From CAYFRC01 sp050946115 (GTDB taxonomy: Bacteria; Bacillota; Clostridia; Christensenellales; Aristaeellaceae): DNA of 64,000 nt. The stretch is from the NCBI GenBank assembly GCA_050946115.1, contig JBMNUF010000010.1, forward strand, positions 10,782 through 74,781, written 5' to 3'. The notes under the pieces are model-generated. The model made no database searches. It had not been told where the DNA came from and saw only the letters and a list, made by a program, of their open reading frames with translations. Shown here one piece after another: positions 32,647 to 40,158 of this stretch. Position 1 is the stretch's first letter, and the number at the start of each line of letters is the position of its first letter. The position numbers and the translations under genes are program-made.

Positions 32647-33741
32647 TCACATGCCCAAGAGGCGCTCCACGATGGCAATCAGGATGCCGCCGGCGACGAC
32701 GGACATGATCTGCCCTGATACGTTGCAGCCCGCCGCGTGCATGAGGAGGAAGTTGTCCGGATCCTCCTGCCTGCCGAGCTTGTGGATCACGCGGGAGGAC
32801 ATGGGGAATGCCGAGATGCCCGCCGCGCCGATCATGGGATTGACCTTGTTCCTGAGGAACAGGTTCATGAACTTCGCGAACAATACACCGCCCGCCGTAT
32901 CCAGAATGAAGGCGACAAGGCCCAGCGCGATGATGACGAGCGTCGCGGGTGTCACGAACAGGGATGCCTGCATCTTATATGCCACGGTGAGGCCCAACAG
33001 CAGGGTGATGAGGTTTGCGAGCGTGTGCTGCGCGGTCTCAGAGAGGTTGTTGAGCACGCCGCACTCGCGGATGAGGTTGCCGAACATCAAAAAGCCGATC
33101 AGCTCCGCCGATTCCGGCGCGATGGTGCCCGCGATGAGCGTCACGATGATGGGGAAGAGGATGCGCTTGCGCTTGGTGACGTTGGAATGCCTGTATTCCA
33201 TGCGGATGAGGCGCTCTTTTCTGGTGGTCAAAAGCCGTATGACCGGCGGCTGGATGATCGGAACGAGCGCCATATATGAATAGGCGGCGACCATGATCGC
33301 GCCCTGATACTGCGAATTAAAGTGGTTTGCGACATAGATGGAGGTGGGGCCGTCCGCCGCGCCGATGATCGCGATGGATGCGGCGTCGGCAAGTTCGAAA
33401 CCCAAGAGCCTTGCGATGATCAGCGTCAGGAAGATGCCCGCCTGCGCCGCCGCGCCGAAGAGCATGAGCTTCGGATTCTCGAGCAGGGGCCCGAAGTCCA
33501 TCATCGCGCCGATGCCGATGAAGAGCAGCAGCGGGAACAGCTCGTTCGCGATGCCCGCGTTAAAAAGCGTTTCGATCGCCGCGTTCTTCGCAAAGGGGAG
33601 GTTCACGAGGATCGTTCCGAAGCCCATGGGGAGAAGCAGCGTCGGCTCCATGTCCCTTGTGATCGCGAGGTAGATGAGTGTGCCGCCGATTGCCAGCATG
33701 AGAAGCGACTGCCAGGTGATTTCCGAGAGTAATTCCTGCAT
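32647..33741 (-). CDS. sodium-translocating decarboxylase beta subunit
   Basis: 364 residues of the OadB/MmdB/GcdB family. Integral membrane subunit that decarboxylates carboxybiotin and pumps Na+ outward. Key segments: IIGAADGPTSIYVANHF (ion-binding Asp), AGISAFPMSSRVIHKLG and MHAAGCNVSGQIMSVVAGG. Which acid is used (oxaloacetate, methylmalonyl-CoA, glutaconyl-CoA) depends on the alpha subunit, which is not in this window; nor are gamma or biotin carrier genes. The 170-nt leader carries a riboswitch-like structure and terminator, so its expression is probably ligand controlled. Confidence 0.9.
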   Translation of the reverse strand: MQELLSEITWQSLLMLAIGGTLIYLAITRDMEPTLLLPMGFGTILVNLPFAKNAAIETLFNAGIANELFPLLLFIGIGAMMDFGPLLENPKLMLFGAAAQAGIFLTLIIARLLGFELADAASIAIIGAADGPTSIYVANHFNSQYQGAIMVAAYSYMALVPIIQPPVIRLLTTRKERLIRMEYRHSNVTKRKRILFPIIVTLIAGTIAPESAELIGFLMFGNLIRECGVLNNLSETAQHTLANLITLLLGLTVAYKMQASLFVTPATLVIIALGLVAFILDTAGGVLFAKFMNLFLRNKVNPMIGAAGISAFPMSSRVIHKLGRQEDPDNFLLMHAAGCNVSGQIMSVVAGGILIAIVERLLGM

Positions 33742-33772
33742 ACAAACCCTCCTAAATTATTGGGTGGAAGTC

Positions 33773-33812
33773 AAAAAAATAGACTTCCCCCATAGCTGCC
33801 GGGGCAAAGTCT
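33773..33812 (-). terminator. conditional terminator in decarboxylase leader
   Basis: On the minus strand AGACTT-TG-CCCC pairs with GGGG-G-AAGTCT (33807-33812/33801-33804 with 33787-33790/33781-33786), followed at once by ATTTTTTT. The 5' arm reuses the CTTTG that closes the upstream aptamer stem, so the two folds exclude each other. An alternative hairpin GGAAGTC/GACTTCC lies just before the ribosome binding site. Confidence 0.75.
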
Positions 33813-33913
33813 CACCGCCCGACCGAAGAGGCCGGGGAGCCGTTCCGGGTATGAAACCGTGCTGACGGAAAGGCCATTCCCGCGATTCTGGGAACCGGTT
33901 ACTCCCTTTGACC
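33802..33913 (-). ncRNA. riboswitch-like leader resembling yybP-ykoY
   Basis: The RNA starts within a few nt of the predicted transcription start and is closed by CAAAG/CTTTG. The 5' side reads CAAAGGGAGTAACCG and the 3' side CGGTGAGACTTTGCC, with ACCG/CGGT as a second helix. This matches the GGAGUA...GAGA junction I recall for the yybP-ykoY (Mn2+) riboswitch. Inside are TTCCC/GGGAA, CCTTTCCG/CGGAACGG with CGTCAGCAC and TCATAC in its loops, and a CCCGGCC/GGTCGGG hairpin. Folding frees no terminator arm, so ligand binding should switch the gene on. A sodium riboswitch would suit the gene better, so the ligand is open. Confidence 0.6.
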
Positions 33914-33918
33914 AAACA

Positions 33919-33948
33919 AGTATACATATTTTATGGGAAGATTGTCAA
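33919..33948 (-). promoter_or_regulatory. sigma-A promoter for riboswitch-decarboxylase transcript
   Basis: Minus strand TTGACA (33943-33948), 18-bp spacer, TATACT (33919-33924). Transcription would begin about 6 nt before the aptamer's first stem. Confidence 0.7.
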
Positions 33949-34031
33949 GGGGGTTCGGGTTAAAGGCCGAATCAATATTCCGGAAAGAAAGGCGGGCATA
34001 GCGCGCGCCGTGTTAATTTCCGAAACGGGGC

Positions 34032-34060
34032 TTGACAAACGCCCCGTTCTGTGCGAGAAT
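34032..34060 (+). promoter_or_regulatory. promoter for rpmG-secE-nusG-rplKA operon
   Basis: TTGACA at 34032-34037, 17-bp spacer, GAGAAT at 34055-34060. The -35 lies in the loop of an 8-bp inverted repeat AACGGGGC/GCCCCGTT (34024-34031 with 34041-34048). A hairpin ATGCCC/GGGCAT followed by TTCTTT (34068-34090) begins at the predicted start site and could attenuate or protect the transcript. Confidence 0.55.
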
Positions 34061-34137
34061 AGTAACGATGCCCCGTTTGGGCATTTCTTTGAGTGCTGTT
34101 TTCCGGGGTTTACTTTGCAGAGCAGGAGGTGTCAACA

Positions 34138-34299
34138 GTGGCATCGGACAAGCGTGTAAAAATTACGCTGGCGTGCAGCGAATGCAAGCAGCGCAACTAC
34201 AACACCTTCAAGAACAAAAAGAACGATCCGGATCGGTTGGAAATGAGCAAGTACTGCCGTTTCTGCAAGAAGCACACTTCGCACAGGGAAACCCGCTAA
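34138..34299 (+). CDS. rpmG: 50S ribosomal protein L33
   Basis: 53 residues. Begins with GTG (MASDKRVKITLAC...) placed 8 nt after AGGAGG. It contains the zinc-ribbon pair TLACSECKQRNY and KYCRFCKKHTSH (two CxxC motifs), so it is the zinc-binding form of L33. It is the first gene of the secE-nusG-rplK-rplA operon, a standard Firmicutes arrangement. In many relatives a tRNA-Trp gene follows L33, but I find none here. Confidence 0.93.
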   Translation: MASDKRVKITLACSECKQRNYNTFKNKKNDPDRLEMSKYCRFCKKHTSHRETR

Positions 34300-34484
34300 G
34301 CGGAGTGCGGCGTGCCGAACAGAGCGGATCCTTTGCGGAGGGCTGCGTTGTGCCCGCATCTTTGCGGAGATAAGGGCGCGCCGAAGAGCTTCGCAACTCC
34401 TGCGGGACGGGCAGGTACCCCCACGTCCGCGGGAAACGCGCTTCGCGCAAGGAAACTCGCGAAACGAACGAAGGATGGTGAATC
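34300..34484 (+). other. structured intergenic region between rpmG and secE
   Basis: 185 bp without an open frame of known type and without a tRNA (no GTTCRANNC arm). It has a 9-bp direct repeat TTTGCGGAG (34332-34340, 34361-34369) and a strong hairpin GCGGGACG/CGTCCGC (34402-34409 with 34424-34430), then small hairpins such as GCGC-TTC-GCGC. Function unknown. Confidence 0.4.
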
Positions 34485-34754
34485 ATGATGGCAAAAGGAG
34501 CCGAAATTCAGGACAAAAAGGCGAAGGAGAACTTCGTGCAGAAGTTCTTCGGGTTCTTCAAGAAGCTCGGGCTGCGCATTTTCCGCGCATTCAAGGACAT
34601 GTTCGCCGAGCTGAAGAAGGTCACCTGGCCTTCCAAGGAGGACCTTGTGAACTATACGATCGTCGTATTGGTGTTCATGCTTGTAATGGGCGTTTTGATC
34701 GGGCTGATCGACGGCGCTTCCGGATGGCTCGTTTCCCTTATCGTCGGTACCTAA
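34485..34754 (+). CDS. secE: preprotein translocase subunit SecE
   Basis: 89 residues with a basic, helical N-terminal half and one C-terminal membrane span. FAELKKVTWPSKEDLVNYT is the conserved SecE hinge. It clamps SecY in the Sec translocon. The preceding AAGGATG serves as ribosome binding site; an ATG one codon later is an equally possible start. nusG follows 18 nt downstream, as in most bacteria. Confidence 0.95.
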   Translation: MMAKGAEIQDKKAKENFVQKFFGFFKKLGLRIFRAFKDMFAELKKVTWPSKEDLVNYTIVVLVFMLVMGVLIGLIDGASGWLVSLIVGT

Positions 34755-34772
34755 GAGAGCAGGAGAGACGCT

Positions 34773-35300
34773 ATGCCAGAGAACGAAGCCCGATGGTATG
34801 TCGTGCATACCTATTCCGGGTACGAAAACAAGGTCAAAGCCAACCTTGACAAATCTGTGGAGAACAACGGCCTGCAGGATCTGATCCAGGAGGTCAGAAT
34901 CCCCGTGGAAAAGGTTGAGGAGATCCGAAACAACAAGCGCAAGATCGTGGAGCACAAGCTGCTGCCGGGCTACGTCATGGTCAAGATGGTCATGACGAAC
35001 GAAACCTGGTACATCGTGCGCAACACGCGCGGCGTGACGGGCTTTGTGGGCCCGGGGAGCAAGCCGCTTCCGTTGTCCGAAGAGGATTTCGCCGCCATCG
35101 GCGAAAACCAATCCGTCACCCGGATCGATATTCAGGAGGGCGATCAGGTTCGCATTCTTGCGGGCACGTTCGAGAATTTCACCGCGAAGGTGGCATCCGT
35201 CGATCGCGCCGCGCAGAAGGTGATCGTCATCGTCAATCTGATGAAGCGCGAGGTCGAAGTCGAGCTTGCGCTGGACGAAGTGATTCGTCAGGAAGACTGA
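34773..35300 (+). CDS. nusG: transcription elongation/antitermination factor NusG
   Basis: 175 residues. NGN domain (RWYVVHTYSGYENKVKANL at residues 7-25, LLPGYVMVKM, VRNTRGVTGFVG) plus the C-terminal KOW domain (EGDQVRILAGTFENFTAKV). It binds the RNA polymerase clamp and links to Rho or ribosomal S10. AGGAGA precedes the ATG. It lies between secE and rplK as usual. Confidence 0.96.
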   Translation: MPENEARWYVVHTYSGYENKVKANLDKSVENNGLQDLIQEVRIPVEKVEEIRNNKRKIVEHKLLPGYVMVKMVMTNETWYIVRNTRGVTGFVGPGSKPLPLSEEDFAAIGENQSVTRIDIQEGDQVRILAGTFENFTAKVASVDRAAQKVIVIVNLMKREVEVELALDEVIRQED

Positions 35301-35303
35301 ACC

Positions 35304-35322
35304 CCTCCCGCACGGGAGGTTT
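35304..35322 (+). other. hairpin in nusG-rplK intergenic leader
   Basis: CCTCCC-GCAC-GGGAGG-TTT, a 6-bp GC stem right after the nusG stop. It may act as a weak attenuator or as part of the L1/L11 control region; this is inferred from position only. Confidence 0.35.
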
Positions 35323-35379
35323 CAGCAGTGGGAGGAACAAAGTTCCGCGACACCACAATGAGTAGAGGAGGATACCCCA

Positions 35380-35805
35380 ATGGCAAAGAAAGTCACAGCT
35401 GTGATCAAGCTGCAGGTGAACGCAGGCAAGGCAAATCCTGCGCCGCCCATCGGCCCTGCGCTGGGTCAGCACGGCGTGAACATCCCCGGATTCTGCAAGG
35501 AATTCAATGATCGCACCGCAAAGCAGGTCGGCCTGGTCATCCCGGTCGTCATCACCGTGTATCAGGACCGCACCTTCACCTTCATCACCAAGACGCTCCC
35601 GGCAGCCGTTTTGATCAAGAAGGCGTGCAAGATCGAGACCGCCTCCGGCAATCCCAACAAGGAGAAGGTCGGCAACATCACCAAGGCGCAGATTCGCGAG
35701 ATCGCCGAGCTCAAGATGCCGGATCTGAACGCCGCTTCCATCGAAGCCGCCATGAGCATGATCGCAGGTACCGCGCGCTCCATGGGCGTCGTGGTGGTCG
35801 ACTGA
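35380..35805 (+). CDS. rplK: 50S ribosomal protein L11
   Basis: 141 residues, full length. VIKLQVNAGKANPAPPIGPA and the LGQHGVNIPGFCKEFN segment are the conserved N-terminal L11 sequence; the C-terminal rRNA-binding domain ends ARSMGVVVVD. It binds the GTPase-associated 23S region. AGAGGAGG precedes the ATG. Confidence 0.97.
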   Translation: MAKKVTAVIKLQVNAGKANPAPPIGPALGQHGVNIPGFCKEFNDRTAKQVGLVIPVVITVYQDRTFTFITKTLPAAVLIKKACKIETASGNPNKEKVGNITKAQIREIAELKMPDLNAASIEAAMSMIAGTARSMGVVVVD

Positions 35806-35866
35806 TTCCATTTCGACAAACGTGGGAGGACATTGCGCCGCTAACACCACGAGGAGGTTTTTTGAG

Positions 35867-36553
35867 ATGAAAAGGGGAAAAAATTATACCGACAGCCTGA
35901 AGCTGTTCGACAGGACGAAGCAGTATGATCCCGAAGAGGCCATCGCGCTGGTGAAGCAGACCGCGAAGGCGAAATTCGACGAGACCATCGAGCTGCACGT
36001 GCGTCTGGGCATCGACCCGCGCCACGCAGACCAGCAGGTTCGCGGCACAGTCGTTCTCCCGAACGGCACCGGCAGGACCAAGACCGTGCTCGTCATCGCC
36101 AAGGCCGACAAGGCAAAGGAAGCGGAAGACGCGGGCGCCGATTTCGTCGGCGCGGAAGACATGATCGCGAAGATTCAGGGCGGCTGGTTCGGCTTTGACG
36201 TGCTGATCGCCACGCCCGACATGATGGGCATGCTGGGCCGCCTCGGCCGCGTACTGGGCCCCAAGGGGCTCATGCCGAACCCGAAGACCGGCACCGTCAC
36301 CATGGACATCGCCAAGGCCGTCACCGACACCAAGGCGGGCAAGGTGGAGTACCGCGTGGACAAGACCGCGATCATCCACTGCCCGATCGGCAAGGCGAAG
36401 TTCGAGGATGAAAAGCTTGGGGAAAACCTCAAGACGCTGATGGACGCGATCATCAAGGCGAAGCCCGCTGCCGCCAAGGGTACCTATATCCGTTCTGCCG
36501 TTCTGACGAGCACGATGGGCCCCGGCATCAAGCTGAACGCTTTGAAGTTCTGA
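35867..36553 (+). CDS. rplA: 50S ribosomal protein L1
   Basis: 228 residues. GKNYTDSLKLFDRTKQYDPE at the N-terminus, LRGTVVLPNGTG-type VRGTVVLPNGTGRTK and the LGPKGLMPNPKTGTVT signature are present. It is an L1-stalk protein and the usual autoregulator of its own operon. The start at 35867 is set by GAGGAGG 9 nt upstream. rplJ and rplL, which normally follow, are missing; a strong terminator and dnaE come next. Confidence 0.97.
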   Translation: MKRGKNYTDSLKLFDRTKQYDPEEAIALVKQTAKAKFDETIELHVRLGIDPRHADQQVRGTVVLPNGTGRTKTVLVIAKADKAKEAEDAGADFVGAEDMIAKIQGGWFGFDVLIATPDMMGMLGRLGRVLGPKGLMPNPKTGTVTMDIAKAVTDTKAGKVEYRVDKTAIIHCPIGKAKFEDEKLGENLKTLMDAIIKAKPAAAKGTYIRSAVLTSTMGPGIKLNALKF

Positions 36554-36571
36554 TATTTGAATACCATCCAT

Positions 36572-36605
36572 GCGGGGTAGACAGCTTCTGTCGCCCCGCT
36601 TTTTT
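36572..36605 (+). terminator. intrinsic terminator after rplA
   Basis: GCGGGG (36572-36577) pairs with CCCCGC (36594-36599), with an inner GACAG/CTGTC stem, followed by six T. The dnaE start codon is only 18 nt after the T run. Confidence 0.9.
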
Positions 36606-36623
36606 GACAGGGAGGGACAATTT

Positions 36624-39600
36624 GTGTTCACGCATCTCCACCTGCATACGCAGTATTCGCTGCTTGACGGCGCATGCATGATCCCAAAACTGCTCGATAC
36701 GATCCGAGACATGGGTATGGATGCATGTGCAATCACCGACCATGGCGTGATGTATGGCGTGGTGGAGTTTTACCAGGAGGCATTAAAGCGGAATATCCAC
36801 CCCGTGATCGGCTGCGAGGTGTATGTGTGCCCCGATATGGACGAAAAGACGAGCGTCGCGAGGGAATACAGCCACCTGGTGCTCCTGTGCGAAAACCAAA
36901 CAGGCTATCAAAACCTCACCAAACTGGTCTCCGAGGGATTCATCCGCGGGTTTTACTACAAGCCGCGCGTGGATTATGCGCTGTTGCGCAAGTATTCCGA
37001 GGGGCTGATCGCGCTGTCCGCGTGCCTTTCCGGCGACGTTCCGAAACTGCTCTCTGAAGGGCGGCGTCGTGATGCGCGGGAGATGGCGGAAACCTACAGG
37101 GACATTTTTGGGAAGGACAATTTCTTTATAGAGATTCAGGACCACGGGCTGCGCGAGGAAAAGCAGGTTCTGCCGCAGCTCGTCCGCCTCGCGCGGGAGA
37201 CAGGCATTCCCCTTGTCGCGACGAACGACTGCCACTACATTCATCGCGAAGACGCGCTCTCGCAGGAAGTGCTCATGTGCATACAGACGGGGAAGACGCT
37301 GTCTGACGATATGCGCATGCGCATGGAGTCGGACCAGCTCTACGTCAAGAGCGAGGAGGAAATGCGGCAGCTCTTCCCCGAGCTGGAGGACGCGATCGAA
37401 AACACGAACAAAATCGCAAAAAGGTGCAACGTCACGTTCGATTTCAAAACGATGAAACTCCCGAAGTTCCCCGTTCCGGAAGGGGAGAGTGCGACGGAGA
37501 TGTTCGAAAGGCTCTGCCGCAAGGGGCTTTCCGAACGCTATGCCGCAGACGATGCGCGCGCGCAGGAGCGGTTGGAATACGAAATGCGCGTGATCGAGGA
37601 CATGAACTTTGCGGATTATTTTCTGCTCGTGTGGGATTACGTCCGCTTTGCAAAGGAAAACGGCATTTTGGTGGGGCCGGGGCGCGGCAGCGCGGTCGGG
37701 TCGATCGTTTCGTATTGCTTGGGCATCACGAACGTCGATCCGCTCAGATACAATTTGCTGTTCGAGCGCTTTTTGAACCCCGAGCGCATCACGATGCCCG
37801 ATATCGACATCGACTTCGATTACGAAAGGCGCAACGAGGTGATTTCGTATGTCGCGAACCGCTACGGGCACGACCACGTCGCGCAGATCGTGACCTTCGG
37901 CACGATGGCGGCGCGAGGCGTGATTCGCGACGTTGGGCGCGTATTGGACATGAGCTATCAGGAGACGGACGCCGTCGCAAAGATGGTTCCGATGGCGCTG
38001 GACATGACGCTGGATAAGGCGCTCGAGATTAGCCCCGATCTCAAAAGGGCATACGAGAACGACGAAAGGGTTGCGCGCCTCATCGATATCGCAAAGAGGC
38101 TCGAGGGCATGCCGCGACACACGTCCACCCACGCGGCGGGCGTGCTCATCACGGCGAGCCCCGTTTCGGACTATGTGCCCCTGCAGACGAACGACGACGT
38201 GGTGACGACGCAATTCCCGATGGGGACGCTCGAGGCGTTGCAACTGTTGAAGATGGACTTTTTGGGGCTTCGGACGCTCAACGTCATAGGAGATACGCTC
38301 GCGATGGTTGCCGAGGGCGGAGGCGAGGCGCTTACTCCCGAAGAGATCCCGCTCGAGGACGAAGCGGTGTACAAGATGATCTCCGAGGGGGACACGGACG
38401 GCGTGTTCCAACTGGAAGGCGGCGGTATGCGGCAGTTCTTGGCGAACATGAAGCCCGAAAATTTCGAGGACATCATCGCAGCGATATCCCTGTACCGACC
38501 CGGTCCCATGGATTCCATCCCCAAATACATCGAGGGGAAGCACAATCCCGAAAGCGTGGAGTACGCCCATCCGCTGCTCAAGCCGATTTTGGACGTCACC
38601 TACGGCTGCATGGTCTATCAGGAACAGGTCATGCAGATCGTGCGGGATCTGGCGGGCTATTCCTACGGCAGGAGCGACCTCGTCCGCCGCGCGATGTCGA
38701 AAAAGAAGCACGATGTGATGGCGCAGGAGGAGGAATACTTCATCCACGGAAAGCCCGCCTCCGAAACGGAGGAGGCGGTGCCCGGTGCAGTCGCAAACGG
38801 CGTGCCCGAGGAGGTTGCAAAAAAGCTGTTCGACGAAATGACCGCCTTTGCGAGCTATGCCTTCAACAAGTCGCACGCGGCGGCATACGGCGTCATCGCC
38901 ATCCAGACGGCGTGGCTCAAACGGCATCACCCGACCGAATTCATGGCGGCGATGATGAACAGCATCACCGGAAACACCGTCAAGGTGGCGTTCTATATCC
39001 AGTATTGCAGGAAAAACGGCATCCAAATCCTGCCGCCGGACATCAACAGGAGCCGCGACCTGTTCAGCGTGGACAGGAGCGGAAAGGAGCCCGCGATTCG
39101 CTTTGGGCTGAGCGCGGTAAAGAATGCGGGCAGCGGAGCGGTGCGCGATATCCTGCGCGAGCGAGATCGGGGCGGCGTGTACAAGGACCTGTACGATTTT
39201 GCGGATCGCGCCTATGCGGGCAGCGTCAACAAGAAGACCGTAGAAAGCCTGATCGCGGCGGGCGCGTTCGATTCGCTCCCCGGAAACCGCAGGCAGAAGC
39301 TTTTCGCATTCGAGAAGGTCATGGATTCCGCCTCCAAGAGCAGGCGCGACATGATCGAGGGACAGGTGAGCCTGTTCGACAGCTTCTTCGGCGAAAGCGC
39401 GATCCAAATCGAAACGCCGCCGTTTCCCGAGATGGAAGACCTTTCCATGCGCGAGAAATTGGACATGGAAAAGGCGATGACGGGCATCTACATCTCAGGG
39501 CACCCCTTGGACGACTATCGCGAGGCACTCTCCTGCTGCGAGGTGAACAGCCGCTTTTTGGAGTCGTTGCAGGAGGACGAGAGCAAAAGCCTCGAAAGCG

Positions 39601-40133
39601 ACGGAATGCCCGTCGCCATGGGCGGGCTCGTCTTGGAAAAGAAGATGCGGGCGACGAAGAGCGGCAGCATGATGGCGATCTTGCAGCTGGAAGACCTGTA
39701 CGGCGTGACGGAGGTATTGGTGTTCCCGCGCGTATGCGAGCGCTGCGGAAACGACATCCGCGAGGGGGATGCGGTGCTCATTTCGGGCAGACTCTCCGTG
39801 CGCGAGGAGGAAGCACCGAAGCTCCTGATGGACGGCATCGACCCGCTCCCCAAGGAGCTGCCAAAACCGAAGCTGCGCACAGCGCCCCGCCCCGCACCGC
39901 AGGCTGAATACGCGCCCGACAATCGGACGCTGTACCTGCGCATTCCCTCGGAAGATGCGCTGGAGGACGTAGCGCGCGTCCTCATGCGCACGCCGGGCGC
40001 GATCCGCGTGGTCGCTGCCGTCGGCGACGACAAGCAGCGGCTTGAGCTGTACAGAAACCTTTGGGTGAACGACAGGTTTGATAAAGAAAAGCTGAATGAG
40101 ATTTTGGGTGAGGACTCGGTCGTTTTGAAGTAA
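36624..40133 (+). CDS. dnaE: DNA polymerase III alpha subunit (DnaE)
   Basis: 1169 residues. Replicative or lesion-tolerant C-family polymerase. PHP domain at the N-terminus (FTHLHLHTQYSLLDGA, AITDHGVMYG, CHYIHREDAL), palm with catalytic acidic residues in PDIDIDFDYERR (about residues 391-402), GRGSAVGSIVSY, THAAGVLIT, a helix-hairpin-helix region and a C-terminal OB fold (about 1020-1090). It lacks a 3'-5' exonuclease insertion, so it is DnaE, not PolC. It starts with GTG at 36624, 8 nt after GGGAGG. No promoter fits between the rplA terminator and the start. Confidence 0.96.
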   Translation: MFTHLHLHTQYSLLDGACMIPKLLDTIRDMGMDACAITDHGVMYGVVEFYQEALKRNIHPVIGCEVYVCPDMDEKTSVAREYSHLVLLCENQTGYQNLTKLVSEGFIRGFYYKPRVDYALLRKYSEGLIALSACLSGDVPKLLSEGRRRDAREMAETYRDIFGKDNFFIEIQDHGLREEKQVLPQLVRLARETGIPLVATNDCHYIHREDALSQEVLMCIQTGKTLSDDMRMRMESDQLYVKSEEEMRQLFPELEDAIENTNKIAKRCNVTFDFKTMKLPKFPVPEGESATEMFERLCRKGLSERYAADDARAQERLEYEMRVIEDMNFADYFLLVWDYVRFAKENGILVGPGRGSAVGSIVSYCLGITNVDPLRYNLLFERFLNPERITMPDIDIDFDYERRNEVISYVANRYGHDHVAQIVTFGTMAARGVIRDVGRVLDMSYQETDAVAKMVPMALDMTLDKALEISPDLKRAYENDERVARLIDIAKRLEGMPRHTSTHAAGVLITASPVSDYVPLQTNDDVVTTQFPMGTLEALQLLKMDFLGLRTLNVIGDTLAMVAEGGGEALTPEEIPLEDEAVYKMISEGDTDGVFQLEGGGMRQFLANMKPENFEDIIAAISLYRPGPMDSIPKYIEGKHNPESVEYAHPLLKPILDVTYGCMVYQEQVMQIVRDLAGYSYGRSDLVRRAMSKKKHDVMAQEEEYFIHGKPASETEEAVPGAVANGVPEEVAKKLFDEMTAFASYAFNKSHAAAYGVIAIQTAWLKRHHPTEFMAAMMNSITGNTVKVAFYIQYCRKNGIQILPPDINRSRDLFSVDRSGKEPAIRFGLSAVKNAGSGAVRDILRERDRGGVYKDLYDFADRAYAGSVNKKTVESLIAAGAFDSLPGNRRQKLFAFEKVMDSASKSRRDMIEGQVSLFDSFFGESAIQIETPPFPEMEDLSMREKLDMEKAMTGIYISGHPLDDYREALSCCEVNSRFLESLQEDESKSLESDGMPVAMGGLVLEKKMRATKSGSMMAILQLEDLYGVTEVLVFPRVCERCGNDIREGDAVLISGRLSVREEEAPKLLMDGIDPLPKELPKPKLRTAPRPAPQAEYAPDNRTLYLRIPSEDALEDVARVLMRTPGAIRVVAAVGDDKQRLELYRNLWVNDRFDKEKLNEILGEDSVVLK

Positions 40134-40158
40134 GAAACCATAAAGTGGAGGACAGAGC

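Noticed and set aside
33766..33788. GGAAGTC/GACTTCC hairpin as the terminator of the decarboxylase leader
   Set aside because: The T run lies in its loop rather than after it; the AGACTT-CCCC hairpin upstream, followed directly by T7, is the better terminator.
34300..34484. tRNA-Trp expected between rpmG and secE
   Set aside because: No T-arm consensus or cloverleaf can be drawn in this stretch.
36783..39407. Open frame of 874 codons antisense to dnaE
   Set aside because: It is exactly opposite a well-supported essential gene, has no recognisable motif, and arises from the GC-rich third-position pattern of the sense strand.
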